The notes: generated by a model not told the origin, from the sequence alone. Positions 17,999 through 27,782 are shown, counted from the stretch's first letter. The stretch: DNA of 56,186 nt from Fibrobacterota bacterium (GCA_028287505.1 JAQBPN010000104.1:1-56186); one strand, 5' to 3'. Translations and numbers: made by a program.

Positions 17999-20900
17999 TT
18001 AAGGATCGAACGATGCCTTCATCACGGTTGCCTTCCGACCCGAAAATTCATCGTTAAAGGTCACATATGGGACATCGTTCTGATCCAGAACAAGCGATGT
18101 AGAGCTTCCTAAGCCTTCCGAAATCCGAGCAGGCCCCACGGGAACCCATTTCACACCCTCCAGTCTCATGACGGTTGGTTTCGAACTCGACCCTCCGGTA
18201 TTTGGAGTGTAATAGTCATCGAAGCCGACATATGGGACATCCTTCGAGTCAAATTTCAGGGAAATCTGACCCACACCTGCATCCGAGAATCCCGGGTTTC
18301 CAACATTTTCAAAAGCTGTCCCCGTCCATCGGACTACAGTCGCCTTTAAGCCGAAATCATTGGAATGAAAAGCAAAATAGGGAGTACCGGACTTATTGAT
18401 CGCGATTGATGCCACTCCCCCAGTTGAGGCACCGTCTCCCATTTTGACCCAGGCACTTCCAGTATAGCGCATCATGGTATTCTTGGTCTGTCCGGATTGA
18501 TCCAAGAAGACAACATACGGGGTTCCGGAACCACTTACCGTAATATTTATTTCATCCAAGCTGCCATCCGAAATACCAGGGCTGCCGACATACTCCCATC
18601 TCGCACCTGTCAGATTCATGACCGAAAGTTTGGCGTCATGGACATCGTCCTTGAATGCAACATAGGGTGTTCCGTTACTTGCGAGAGCGATAACAGGATA
18701 GGTGGCCATACCATCGCTGAAAGCGGCATTTCCAACCGGAAGCCAGCTGCTTCCATTGAACCGAGCGACCGAGATTTTGTAATTGTCGAGGGATCCCGCC
18801 TTATACGGTTCATTATAAACGACGTATGGAATCCCGGTTTCGGACACTACTATCGGGCACCTGCCAAATACTCCAAGGCCCAATCCATTTACCCCGACCT
18901 TGACCCAAGACGTGCCATTGAATTTCATAACCAATGATTTGTTCGAATCAAGTTCGTCGACCGATGAAATATAGATCTCTCCGGTTTTTGAAATAGCAGA
19001 GTTGATCGAACTATAGCCAATGTCCGCGAATCCCGCGGAACCAACGGCCTTACGCAGTGCGAGGACCACAACCTTCGCCGAACTTGAGGACCAATTTCCC
19101 GCTACATCCCTTTCCTGGACGTACAAGGTGTGATTGCCTTCGGGAAGATCCACCGGCTGACTGAAACTACCCACGATGAGGTTTGCCGAACCCGTGCTCA
19201 AATCTGAATTGTCCACCTTGCATCGATACGTCCCGTTTCCACCGCCTCCCGCATTCCACGTCCAAGTAGGTCGAAGCGAGTTCAAGGGAGAATTTGGTGT
19301 TGAATCCATCTTCGGAGCCAAAGGTGCAGTCAAGTCCAAGGTCAAAGCAACACTTCCTGCCGCAGACCAGTTCCCCGCCGAATCCTGCTCTTCCACATAA
19401 AGTGTGCGCACTCCTTCCGGCAAACCCGTGGTGGGTTGATAGCTGGTCTGGCTGGCCTGGGTTGCTCCTGTAGCCCAAACCGTGTCTCCGACTTTGAACC
19501 GGAAAAATCCTTTTCCGCCGCCGCCGCCCGTCCAATTCCAGGTGGGGCGGGACTCGTTGGTGGGCGAGGTGGAAGTCGAGGTCACAATGGGCGCGGCAGG
19601 AGCAACCGTATCAATCACAATGGCGGCAAAGCCGGCGATCGACCAGTTCCCGGCCGAATCTTTTTCCTGGACATAAAGGGTGTGAATGCCATTGGAGAGC
19701 AAACTTGCCGGTACGTATTGCGTATCGGTGGTGGCGATGGCGCCGGTCGATAAATTATTGTTGTCGAGCTTATACTGATAGGCTCCGATTCCGCCGGAAC
19801 CGCTTGAGACCCAACTCCATTTGGGCTGCCTCGCATTGGTCGGTGATACCGGAATCGTTTTGACGATGGGTGCATTGGGAGCGCTTTGATCAATCCTGAT
19901 CGCGAATCGGCCTGCCAAAGACCAATTTCCCGCCTTGTCCTGCTCAGAGACGAAGAGGGTATGGATGCCTTCGGGCAGTTCCGTCGCCGGGGTGAATGCG
20001 GTATCCTTGATTTCCTTTCCCTTTGAGGGATCGTCCACATCGAGCCAATACTTGAATACGCCATTCCCCCCGCCTCCGCCGCTTGCCCAGGTCCAAGTAG
20101 GAGTCCAGGAGCCGGATACGGCAGGGCCTCGAACGATTGGCTTATTCGGAGCCAGGGTATCGACGAATACGACAACGGAAGCGGAAAACGCATTCCCCGC
20201 CTCGTCCCGGGCCGATCGCGTCACGGTATTGGCGCCCGCTTTCAGAGTCTGTTTCAACAAGGAGTCCTGCAACTTGCCGTTAACGCTCCAGGAAACATCG
20301 ATGGCGAAAAGATTCGTATAGCTGCTGTCCTTTGGGGATAGGATGATCACGGCGGGCCCCACCACGGCCTTGACCTTTTTCATCACCGTAGTCTCGTTGC
20401 CTTCCGAGTCTTTGACATAAAAGGTGGCGGCGTACTCGCCTGCTTTGTCATAGAGATAGGAAACGGTCTTGATGGAGTCCGACGATCCGTCCCAGGTTTT
20501 GTCTCCATTGAGATCCCACTTGAACTGGACCACCTGGCCGTATTCCTGGCTGACAACGGGCCTGAAGGAAAGGGTCGCACCGATTGAAACAACCGTGTCG
20601 ATGCCCACCGCGACCTGAGGCGCATCCGTTTTCACCGTCACCGGGACCGTGTCCTTTTTGGTGCTGTCGACCCGGCTCAGGGCGATGACGAGGGTCTTGC
20701 CCGGACCCACCGCGGACAACTTTCCTTCGGCATCCACGATGGCGACGGAGACATTCTGGGAACGCCATTGCAAGGACTGGGAAGCGGAGACGGGATGGAC
20801 TTTGCCAATCAAGGCGGCGCCGGCTCCGCCCGTATAGAGTTTTACGGAATCGGGTTTCAGCCGGACGCTGTCGATGGCCTGGGAAACGAAAACATTGACC

Positions 20901-22033
20901 TTGAGGGTGTCCGACTTGCCTGGATTCTCCGTCGAGCGGGCAACGACCTGGGTAACCCCGGCTGCCACCGCCTGGATTTTCCCATCCGACAGGGAGATAA
21001 GAGCCGGGTTCAATACTTGAAAGTCCACCTTGGGATTTGCAAGGGAAGGGGAAACTTCGACGATCAGGTTTTCGGAGGCTCCGCCGATAAACAGATCCAA
21101 CGAGTCCAGTTGGAATCTTATCCGTTCCACCGGAATGGAATTCGATATGGTAATCGGAATGGTATCGGCCAGGGAGGGCCTTAAGACGGACTTGGCCCAG
21201 AGCCGCGTCCCGCCTGGTTTCAGCCCTTGGACCACGCCATCTTGAGTGACGCTTGCTATGCTGGAATCGAGAAGTCCGAAAGCGACGTCAGGATTGGAAC
21301 TTGAAGGGACGACCCTGGAAAAGACCTTGCCGGGAGCGCCTCCGGCGGCCAGGACAAGAGAATCCGGATTGATGGAAAGGCTATCCGGGATCGACGGATT
21401 CGGAATTACGGTGATATTGAACGTTACGAATTTCGAGGGATTCGAATTCAGCCTTGCGGTCAACTGGGCGGCCCCTCTCAGGTTGGCTTTCATGTTTGTT
21501 CCTGACACGGTGATGATACTTGGTTGGGAGGATGTCCAGGTAAGAGACTTATCCTTGAGCTCCGCCGGCGTGACCAGTACGTGAGGCAGGGGCGACAAAT
21601 CGCCCTCGAGCAATTGAATGTCGGATTCATCTATCGAGAGGGACGTGTTGGGCAGGATAACATAGATGGTATCCAGGGATGTGTCGGTCGCTCCGTCGAA
21701 TTTCCGGTCCATATGGAAGACGACTTCCCCTCCGCGATAGCCGAGGATTGTGACGATGACTTTGCCTCCGTCCCAATGGGGCGCGGAAAGGTTCGCGATT
21801 TCGGAAACCGTGTCCACTTTGCCATGATAAAGATTGTCGATGGTATGGCCGGAGGTGTCCTTCATGGATATCTGGACGGAATCGTACTGGGCAAGCTCGT
21901 CATAGAGTTTATTGAAGGAAATCGTCTGATCGGGTTTTTCACTCTGGGTGAGGCGGCACGCTTGGAATCCGGAGAAAACCGCCGCAAGCAGAAGAGAGAA
22001 AAAGCAGAATCCGAGGATGCGTTTTTTGAACAT
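17999..22033 (-). CDS. giant Ig-like/PKD repeat lipoprotein
   Basis: This 1344-residue protein looks like a surface lipoprotein. The signal MFKKRILGFCFFSLLLAAVF leads to a cysteine in GFQAC. Residues about 130-480 carry bacterial Ig-like (Big_2-type) domains (SLTWTSSQPSIITVSG, LDSSIASVTQDGVVQGLKPGGTRLWA). A PKD-like domain follows near 470-555 (FKWDLNGDKTWDG). Four repeats of about 88 residues come next, each with a Pro-Thr-Trp-Trp plus Gly-rich stretch and a GNWS motif. The C-terminal 330 residues contain about six further repeats with GTPYVVF/DVPYVGF, suggesting a beta-propeller. It resembles an adhesin or polysaccharide-interacting protein; no enzyme motif is visible. GAGAAGG precedes the ATG. 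Its 3' end lies only 11 bases from the converging cytochrome gene. The last third is visibly poorer in GC than the first. Confidence 0.8.
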   Translation of the reverse strand: MFKKRILGFCFFSLLLAAVFSGFQACRLTQSEKPDQTISFNKLYDELAQYDSVQISMKDTSGHTIDNLYHGKVDTVSEIANLSAPHWDGGKVIVTILGYRGGEVVFHMDRKFDGATDTSLDTIYVILPNTSLSIDESDIQLLEGDLSPLPHVLVTPAELKDKSLTWTSSQPSIITVSGTNMKANLRGAAQLTARLNSNPSKFVTFNITVIPNPSIPDSLSINPDSLVLAAGGAPGKVFSRVVPSSSNPDVAFGLLDSSIASVTQDGVVQGLKPGGTRLWAKSVLRPSLADTIPITISNSIPVERIRFQLDSLDLFIGGASENLIVEVSPSLANPKVDFQVLNPALISLSDGKIQAVAAGVTQVVARSTENPGKSDTLKVNVFVSQAIDSVRLKPDSVKLYTGGAGAALIGKVHPVSASQSLQWRSQNVSVAIVDAEGKLSAVGPGKTLVIALSRVDSTKKDTVPVTVKTDAPQVAVGIDTVVSIGATLSFRPVVSQEYGQVVQFKWDLNGDKTWDGSSDSIKTVSYLYDKAGEYAATFYVKDSEGNETTVMKKVKAVVGPAVIILSPKDSSYTNLFAIDVSWSVNGKLQDSLLKQTLKAGANTVTRSARDEAGNAFSASVVVFVDTLAPNKPIVRGPAVSGSWTPTWTWASGGGGGNGVFKYWLDVDDPSKGKEIKDTAFTPATELPEGIHTLFVSEQDKAGNWSLAGRFAIRIDQSAPNAPIVKTIPVSPTNARQPKWSWVSSGSGGIGAYQYKLDNNNLSTGAIATTDTQYVPASLLSNGIHTLYVQEKDSAGNWSIAGFAAIVIDTVAPAAPIVTSTSTSPTNESRPTWNWTGGGGGKGFFRFKVGDTVWATGATQASQTSYQPTTGLPEGVRTLYVEEQDSAGNWSAAGSVALTLDLTAPLAPKMDSTPNSPLNSLRPTWTWNAGGGGNGTYRCKVDNSDLSTGSANLIVGSFSQPVDLPEGNHTLYVQERDVAGNWSSSSAKVVVLALRKAVGSAGFADIGYSSINSAISKTGEIYISSVDELDSNKSLVMKFNGTSWVKVGVNGLGLGVFGRCPIVVSETGIPYVVYNEPYKAGSLDNYKISVARFNGSSWLPVGNAAFSDGMATYPVIALASNGTPYVAFKDDVHDAKLSVMNLTGARWEYVGSPGISDGSLDEINITVSGSGTPYVVFLDQSGQTKNTMMRYTGSAWVKMGDGASTGGVASIAINKSGTPYFAFHSNDFGLKATVVRWTGTAFENVGNPGFSDAGVGQISLKFDSKDVPYVGFDDYYTPNTGGSSSKPTVMRLEGVKWVPVGPARISEGLGSSTSLVLDQNDVPYVTFNDEFSGRKATVMKASFDP
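19055..20160 (-). repeat. four in-frame Gly-rich/GNWS protein repeats
   Basis: Inside the giant lipoprotein, four units of about 260-270 bases encode the pattern RPTWxWxxGGGGxG, then EGxHTLYVxExDxAGNWS, then DxxAPxAPxV. The C-rich runs such as CCGCCGCCGCCC on the plus strand mark the glycine tracts. Units differ at many positions, so they are old duplications with coding constraint. Confidence 0.75.
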
Positions 22034-22259
22034 GAGAACCTTCTCTTTTCACAGGATCGGGAAACAGACTTGAATGCGAGCGTACTTGGACGGTTACGAA
22101 CATCAACTGCCCGGAGCCAATCCAAGGGCTCCGGGTCTCCAATGATAAAAACATACGCTCAATTCCGTGTGAGCCGAAACACGGTAACGCATTCATTCGA
22201 GGCCCCCTTCGTGACCGCCGACAAAGCCAGGATTCCGCGTTTGCATATCTTGGGCCCCC

Positions 22260-24533
22260 ATGGCCCATTCATCCTTCCGCCTACCCGGCGACGACATCCT
22301 GCAGAAAATGCGCTTTCCGGAAAAAACCGTTCCGGACGCCTTGACCATAAAACGTGCTTGGCCGTCCTTGGGGCGCGGATCAGCGCCTGGGAGAGCCCCG
22401 AAAGAAGGGAGCGAGGAACCGGAAGCCGGTGTCCCATTGATTCCCGCCCCGGAGCCGGAGCCGGCGTCCGGCCCGCAAGTCATCCTGTCCAATCCGGCCT
22501 GGGGCAAACCGCAAGGCGAGTTCGACGGAACGATCACCGTTTCCGTGGACGCGGACCTCTCTCGCGGCCTGGAGCACCTGACCCGGGTGGACTTTGAAGT
22601 TTGGCCGGAAGTGGAAAATGGCCGGGCACAGGTAACCAAGCAGACGGCGCATCTGCGGGATGGGAGAGCTTCCGCGGCCTTCACCTTAAGTCGTCCCGCC
22701 AGCCCCGCAAAGGGTAACCCCGTGGATACCTGCGATTTCCGTTTCCGCGCCAAGCACTCCCGCTCCCGGCCCATCACGGGCCCGGCCTTGCCCGCCGTTC
22801 CCGGTCGGGAAGGATCCTCGGACGGGGTGATACTCTACTCCCCCGCCCTGGGCGAGTATCTGGTATTCGACACCGAAGCCGAATTCCGCCCGCTCCTGGA
22901 GGAGGTCCGCAGGATGAATGGCTTACGGGCGAAATCCCGGCAGGCCTGGGAAAAAACCGATCCGGAACAGCGCTACCGGGCCCTGGAAGAGGTCGCCCGC
23001 GAAGCGGCCGGGGCGATGGGAAGCAATGCCGCCGGCCCCGCCAATTCCATGGTGGAAGAACTGCTTCTCATCAAAGGCAACGATCGCTGGGGAAAGCTCT
23101 CGGGATGGAACTACATCCGCGCCCACGATCGCGAGGACGGCCGGGTCTCGGTGGAGGGCCATTATCGCAGGTGGAAAACCGCGGACGCCCAAAAGCGCTT
23201 GGACGCATTGCTCAAGCGGGGGCCGGAAAAACAAGATCCCTCCCCGTTGTGGCAGGGAAAGTTCGCCGCGCACCTGCTGGCAAGCCGGCCGCGCTCGGGA
23301 GCGGTCTGGGAATGGCGTAGCGCCGATGTTACCGATGGGAAGTCTCCCGAAGTTTTCCGGTATACGGCCGAAGCCGCCGCCTTGAGGTACCTGGCCGGTT
23401 GGGATGGACTGGAAGGAGCTTTCGATCCCCGGAAAATGAAACTCCGGTTCGGGACGTCCGGGCAGGCGACCGCCTCCTTGTTCGAAGGCAAGGCGGCCGT
23501 GAGCCTGGAATTGCCGGATGCGCGGGGCGTCAACGTGGTGGGATGGTTGCGCGGCGTAAAGCACGGGAGCGCTTTTCTCCTGGACCCCAAGCGGCAGTGT
23601 CTGGTGAAATTGCGCCTGGAAGGATCGCTTTCCGTCTTCGTGGGCGCCACGGTGCAAGCGGCATTGACCCTGAGCCTGGAAAGGCTTCCCAAGGAAGAAG
23701 TCGCCGGGTCGGCGGGCGCATTCCTGGGGGGCCAGGCGCGGGCTTCGGGTTTTGCCGAGGCGAAATGGTCGGCAGGACCCAGCCTGCCGTTCAGGTCGCT
23801 TGGGAAGGTGGGAATGCAGGCGGGGGTTTCCGCCGGAGCGGGAGCGGAAGGCCGTTTGAAGATCGAATACGAAGGCTGCCGGTTCCGCTTCGAGATGTCC
23901 GCCGCGGCCGCTTGGGGATTGGGGGCCAGGCAAGGTTTCCTTTTCGAGGTGGACGTCGCGGAGGGATGGAAGCTGATCGGCCACCTTTTGGATTGCGTGG
24001 ACTTCCATTTCGTGGCGGAGATTTCCGCGGCGGCATACAGGGCGTATGCCAACTACGCCTTTGCGACCCTGGCGGCGGATATCCACCGGGCGCAGGCGCA
24101 TGTGGATTGGGCGAACGACCGGGTGGGAAGGTTCCAGGAATGGCTGGGCGGCCTGGGCGGGAGATTGGAAGCCGTGAAGAAGATGCTTTGCGAATCTTCG
24201 GCGCAACGATCGATCCTCCGGATGGCGCCCCCGCAGGCGCTGGGACAGGCGCTACGCACCATCATGCGGACCCGGGAGATCGGGGACGCTAAGGCCATCC
24301 GCTATCTCCTGCATTCCACGGTGAGGCCCGGAGAAGCAACCGGGAAGGAGCTTCCGGCCGACCACAAGCTGAAATGGACCTTGCGGTACGTTTCCGGATT
24401 GGCCATTCCCGAGGAGGAGGGTCCGGAGCGGGAGTCGATGAAAGAGGCGGCGCTCAAGGCCGGGGTGGAAAGAATCCGCGCCTCCGGAAACGGGTCGGCA
24501 CTTCCCATCGCCCCGCTTTCAACCTATTATTAG
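22260..24533 (+). CDS. protein resembling the body of T6SS pore-forming effectors
   Basis: This is a 757-residue protein with no signal peptide. The first 60 residues are Pro/charged-rich. Residues about 70-190 look like a beta-sandwich domain (GEFDGTITVSVDADLSRG). The middle (about 470-620) has the pattern GAFLGGQARASGFAEAKW, then GVSAGAGAEGRLKIEYEG, then AAAWGLGARQGFLFEVDVAEGW. From memory this is like the Gly/Ala-rich core shared by large VasX-type pore-forming type VI secretion effectors and VgrG-linked proteins. Residues about 620-757 are helical. No VgrG, Hcp, PAAR or immunity gene is visible here, so the assignment rests on pattern alone. The start is uncertain because no good Shine-Dalgarno site precedes ATG 22260. 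It ends 3 bases before the AraC gene, so the two are co-transcribed. Confidence 0.55.
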   Translation: MAHSSFRLPGDDILQKMRFPEKTVPDALTIKRAWPSLGRGSAPGRAPKEGSEEPEAGVPLIPAPEPEPASGPQVILSNPAWGKPQGEFDGTITVSVDADLSRGLEHLTRVDFEVWPEVENGRAQVTKQTAHLRDGRASAAFTLSRPASPAKGNPVDTCDFRFRAKHSRSRPITGPALPAVPGREGSSDGVILYSPALGEYLVFDTEAEFRPLLEEVRRMNGLRAKSRQAWEKTDPEQRYRALEEVAREAAGAMGSNAAGPANSMVEELLLIKGNDRWGKLSGWNYIRAHDREDGRVSVEGHYRRWKTADAQKRLDALLKRGPEKQDPSPLWQGKFAAHLLASRPRSGAVWEWRSADVTDGKSPEVFRYTAEAAALRYLAGWDGLEGAFDPRKMKLRFGTSGQATASLFEGKAAVSLELPDARGVNVVGWLRGVKHGSAFLLDPKRQCLVKLRLEGSLSVFVGATVQAALTLSLERLPKEEVAGSAGAFLGGQARASGFAEAKWSAGPSLPFRSLGKVGMQAGVSAGAGAEGRLKIEYEGCRFRFEMSAAAAWGLGARQGFLFEVDVAEGWKLIGHLLDCVDFHFVAEISAAAYRAYANYAFATLAADIHRAQAHVDWANDRVGRFQEWLGGLGGRLEAVKKMLCESSAQRSILRMAPPQALGQALRTIMRTREIGDAKAIRYLLHSTVRPGEATGKELPADHKLKWTLRYVSGLAIPEEEGPERESMKEAALKAGVERIRASGNGSALPIAPLSTYY

Positions 24534-24536
24534 ACC

Positions 24537-25409
24537 ATGGAGAAAGCCGATTTGGAGACTTTGGAAAGGGCCGCCAAGGGCCTTCCGGAGCCTAAAAGCT
24601 TTTTCCGGGGCCTGGCGCCTTCCAATTTCGAGCTTCCGAACAATCTGATCCTGTTCCAGCGCGCCCATGCGAACATGCTGGGCGCCGAACACCATTACCA
24701 TTATCGTTTCGTCCTGATCGTCAATCTGCGCACGGAAGGCACGGTGGCGCTGGACAATCGCAGCTTCGAATTCCGTCCGGGCGAGGCGCTGCTGGTTTTC
24801 CCGCATCAGTTCCATCATTTCCATCCGCCCAAATCCGATTCCATCCGCTGGCTGTTCCTCACCTTCGAATTGAACAATTCCGAAAACATAGCGGCCCTGC
24901 GCAACAAGGTCAATCCGCTCTCGGACACCTTCCGTTCCTATCTGAACCGCTTGCTGGCGATGTACCAGGAGAAATCCAACCAGAAGGAAGCGGCCACTTC
25001 CATCAGCATGCTCACAGGATTGGCCCTGCTGGAGCTGATGCAGCACGAAGGCCGATCCAGCAGCCGCACCACCATCGCGCGGCCTTCCGTCATCGATCAG
25101 ATCAACCGGTACATCTGGGACAATTTCGACAAGGATTTGAAACTCTCGGATCTGGCGGAGAAGTTCCCGTATTCGGAAAGCCATTTGCGCCTGCTGTTCC
25201 GCAAGCGGATGGGCATGAGCCTGGGGACCTATATCCAGAAGGTGAAGATGAACCGGGCGCGCTCGCTGCTGGTGAGCTCGGGGATGAACGTATCCCAGGT
25301 GGCCCAGAGCTGCGGCTACGATTCCCTCTATTCGTTCAGCCGGGCATTCAAGAAGACCACCGGATTGTCGCCGTTGGCTTACAAGAAGGTCAATACCGCC
25401 AAGTATTGA
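24537..25409 (+). CDS. AraC-family transcriptional regulator
   Basis: This 290-residue DNA-binding regulator has an N-terminal cupin-like sensing domain (about 40-130; HHYHYRFVLIVNLRTEG, FRPGEALLVFPHQFHHFHPP). The C-terminal double helix-turn-helix spans about 190-290, with LKLSDLAEKFPYSESHLRLLF and the classical second-helix signature VAQSCGYDSLYSFSRAFKK. Such proteins usually bind a sugar or small ligand and control a neighbouring transport or degradation gene. It begins three bases after the stop of the effector-like gene, so the two are translationally close. Its targets could also include the converging Ycf48-like gene. Confidence 0.92.
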   Translation: MEKADLETLERAAKGLPEPKSFFRGLAPSNFELPNNLILFQRAHANMLGAEHHYHYRFVLIVNLRTEGTVALDNRSFEFRPGEALLVFPHQFHHFHPPKSDSIRWLFLTFELNNSENIAALRNKVNPLSDTFRSYLNRLLAMYQEKSNQKEAATSISMLTGLALLELMQHEGRSSSRTTIARPSVIDQINRYIWDNFDKDLKLSDLAEKFPYSESHLRLLFRKRMGMSLGTYIQKVKMNRARSLLVSSGMNVSQVAQSCGYDSLYSFSRAFKKTTGLSPLAYKKVNTAKY

Positions 25410-25454
25410 GGGCCTCCGGTCGGGCCGCTTGGAAAGCCGCGAAGGCGGTTCACG

Positions 25455-27590
25455 TCACCGCGGGCTCAGTCTGGCCGCGGCCTCCCAGGCCCCGCCCTTA
25501 TCATCCGTCACTCTCAGGCGAAGGAACAGGGTCCCGCGGCCGGCCGCAAGGCTGACCAGCTTTTTCTGGGGAACCCCCGCTATCGCCTTGCCGCGGAACA
25601 ATACCGCCAAGCGTTTCCCATCGGCCGAAAATGCGGTGATGGAAACATCGCCGGTAAGGGGCGCGGTGTAGCCGACCTGGATGAAAGGCAAAGCGCCCAA
25701 TCGATCCGCGCGGAATCCGGCGCGGCGATCCGCTTGCACTGCGCGGACTTTCGCATTCCCGTTTTCGAACTCGACCAGGCTCGTGAGGATCGTGCCGAAC
25801 TCGCCCACGGCGGCGAGCTTTCCGGGCTCGACCTGGGAGAGCGAGAACAGCAGGCCGTAGCCTATGTTCGCCGATCGGGTCCAGGACTTTCCACCGTCCA
25901 AGGTGAATCTCACAATCGGCTCATGGAACCGCTCCCCCACCACAATCGCCGTGTCCGGACTCAGCATCAGGGCGCCGAACAGGTTGTCCCCAGGCTCACC
26001 GGTTCCCATCGATGTCCAGGATTTTCCGCCGTCATTGGTCTTGAGAACTGTCCCGGCTTCTCCCGCTGCCATGCCCAGCAAGGCATTCGCGAAGGTGAGG
26101 GTGTACAAGGGGTGATGCGTGAGGGGAGGAATGGAATCCCAGGTCAGGCCCTTGTCCGAGGTCCTCAGGATCAGACCGGTGTACCCGGCAATCACTCCCT
26201 CATCCCGGTTCAGGAACCGTACCGCGCTCAGTGCCTGATCCCTCAATCCGGCGATTCCGCGGACGGGCGTCCACGCTTTTCCTCCGTCGATGGTCCTCAA
26301 AATGGTCGCCGAATCCCCGACGATGATCGCGGTATTGGAATCGCACCAGGCGGCTCCGTCCAGCCACCTCCCTTCGACACCGGATTCCGCCTGGGTCCAA
26401 TCGCTGCCGCCGGTCCGGGTCATGAGGATGGTCCCTTTTCTCCCCACCAGGATTCCGTTCTTTTCATCCCGGAACGAGGCGGCGAAAAGGTCGGCCGCGC
26501 CCGGATACGTCCACTCCGTCCAGGTGTTCCCGGCGTCCAAGGTGGAGGCGACGAGGCCTTTCCCGCCGAAGGCCAGCCACTTCCCGGCCGCCACCGGGGC
26601 CAGGCCGTAGAAATCGACATCGCCGCCCCGGCGCCTGATGCTCCAGGTCCCGCCTCCATCCTGGGATCCCAGCAGCATGCCGCGGGATCCGGCGACGAGC
26701 TTCACGCCCATGCCGGCATCGGCGGCGCAGGATAGAAAGGCGGTGGTTCCGCTTTCCCCTTTTTTCCAGACCGCTCCATCGTCGGAAGACTGCCAGATCG
26801 CCCCTTCGTACCCCGTAACCGTTATGCTACCCTTCGGACCCAGGGCGGCTCCCCGGAAAAAAGCGTTCGAATCCAGCATCCGGACCGACCAGGTCTCCCC
26901 GCTGTCCGAGGATTGCAGGACCGTTCCGCGGTTGCCGACGGCGAGTCCCCGCCCTCCTGACAGCCGCGCCCCCGCCAGCACTTCCTTGCCCGGGTGCGCG
27001 ATGGAGCGCCAGGACTTTCCGCCGTCCCGGCTTTTGAGGAGGATGCCGCTATCGCCCACGGCCAACGCGGATCCGCCCTCGCCGCAGGCCACGTCCAGCA
27101 AATCCGGGCCGGAGGAGTCGCTACGGACGCGCGTCCAGGTCTCACCGCCGTCTTCGGTCCGGGCCACGGTCCCGGACGCGCCCACAGCCAATCCCGCCGC
27201 GCCGTCCAGCATGCATAGACTCAGATAATCCGGAATTCCCGTCGAGGATTTCAACACCCAGGTGCGGCCTCCGTCCTTGGTCTTCCACAACCTTCCCTCG
27301 CGTCCGGAGGCGAGCATCGTGTTCCGGTCCAGGGCATGGACGGCGACAAGGTTCGGCGCGCCGATTCCCGGACCGCCCGCCTGCCAGGTCCGGCCCAGAT
27401 CCCCGCTTGCGAGGACTTCCCCGAATTCGGAAACCGCCACGGCATTCGAGGAGTCGAGCGCGAAGATACCGATCAGATCGTTCCCGGTCGGCGAGGGGTG
27501 GTTCCACTTCCACTCCAGCGCGCGCGAGGGGATCGCCGATAGGAGCGCGAGTAGGATTGCAATGCAGAGATTGGGCCGGTATCCCGCCAC
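25455..27590 (-). CDS. secreted Ycf48/BNR-type beta-propeller protein
   Basis: This 711-residue exported protein has a signal peptide (NLCIAILLALLSAIPSRA). Some 12 repeats of about 42 residues follow, each containing S-x-D-x-G-x-T-W or G-G-x-x-W (SGDLGRTWQAGG, TKDGGRTWVLKS, SRDGGKSWRSIA). These are the Asp-box/BNR repeats of sialidase-like and Ycf48 (photosystem II assembly factor-like) propellers. In non-photosynthetic bacteria such proteins are of unknown role, often surface or secreted. Residues about 620-711 form a separate tail (FIQVGYTAPLTGDVSITAFS) resembling the C-terminal sorting domains on other secreted proteins here. No catalytic residues are evident. It lies downstream of the Gfo/Idh gene on the same strand, 164 bases away. 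Confidence 0.85.
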   Translation of the reverse strand: MAGYRPNLCIAILLALLSAIPSRALEWKWNHPSPTGNDLIGIFALDSSNAVAVSEFGEVLASGDLGRTWQAGGPGIGAPNLVAVHALDRNTMLASGREGRLWKTKDGGRTWVLKSSTGIPDYLSLCMLDGAAGLAVGASGTVARTEDGGETWTRVRSDSSGPDLLDVACGEGGSALAVGDSGILLKSRDGGKSWRSIAHPGKEVLAGARLSGGRGLAVGNRGTVLQSSDSGETWSVRMLDSNAFFRGAALGPKGSITVTGYEGAIWQSSDDGAVWKKGESGTTAFLSCAADAGMGVKLVAGSRGMLLGSQDGGGTWSIRRRGGDVDFYGLAPVAAGKWLAFGGKGLVASTLDAGNTWTEWTYPGAADLFAASFRDEKNGILVGRKGTILMTRTGGSDWTQAESGVEGRWLDGAAWCDSNTAIIVGDSATILRTIDGGKAWTPVRGIAGLRDQALSAVRFLNRDEGVIAGYTGLILRTSDKGLTWDSIPPLTHHPLYTLTFANALLGMAAGEAGTVLKTNDGGKSWTSMGTGEPGDNLFGALMLSPDTAIVVGERFHEPIVRFTLDGGKSWTRSANIGYGLLFSLSQVEPGKLAAVGEFGTILTSLVEFENGNAKVRAVQADRRAGFRADRLGALPFIQVGYTAPLTGDVSITAFSADGKRLAVLFRGKAIAGVPQKKLVSLAAGRGTLFLRLRVTDDKGGAWEAAARLSPR

Positions 27591-27677
27591 TAGAGCCCCC
27601 CAGGAAAAGAGTTCCGGGAAGGCCCCGGAACCGGAGGAAAAGTAGCTTCCATTCCGCCCCGCCGCCAGTAAAGGCGC

Positions 27678-27782
27678 GGACGGTTCAGAGTTGGACTATT
27701 TTGCCCGTGCCCGGGCGCTTCAGAGGTTGACGATCTTGCCTGTGCGCGGGCGCTTCAGAGGTTGACGATCTTGCCTGTGCGC
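27678..27782 (-). repeat. three tandem 35-base copies of the 3' end of the oxidoreductase gene
   Basis: Units at 27748-27782 and 27713-27747 are identical; a third at 27678-27712 matches at 27 of 35 positions without gaps. The first overlaps the end of the oxidoreductase gene and encodes TGKIVNL-stop. The second repeats those codons, and the diverged third still reads TGKIVQL-stop with mostly synonymous changes. The pattern suggests remnants of tandem gene copies removed by recombination. Confidence 0.85.
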
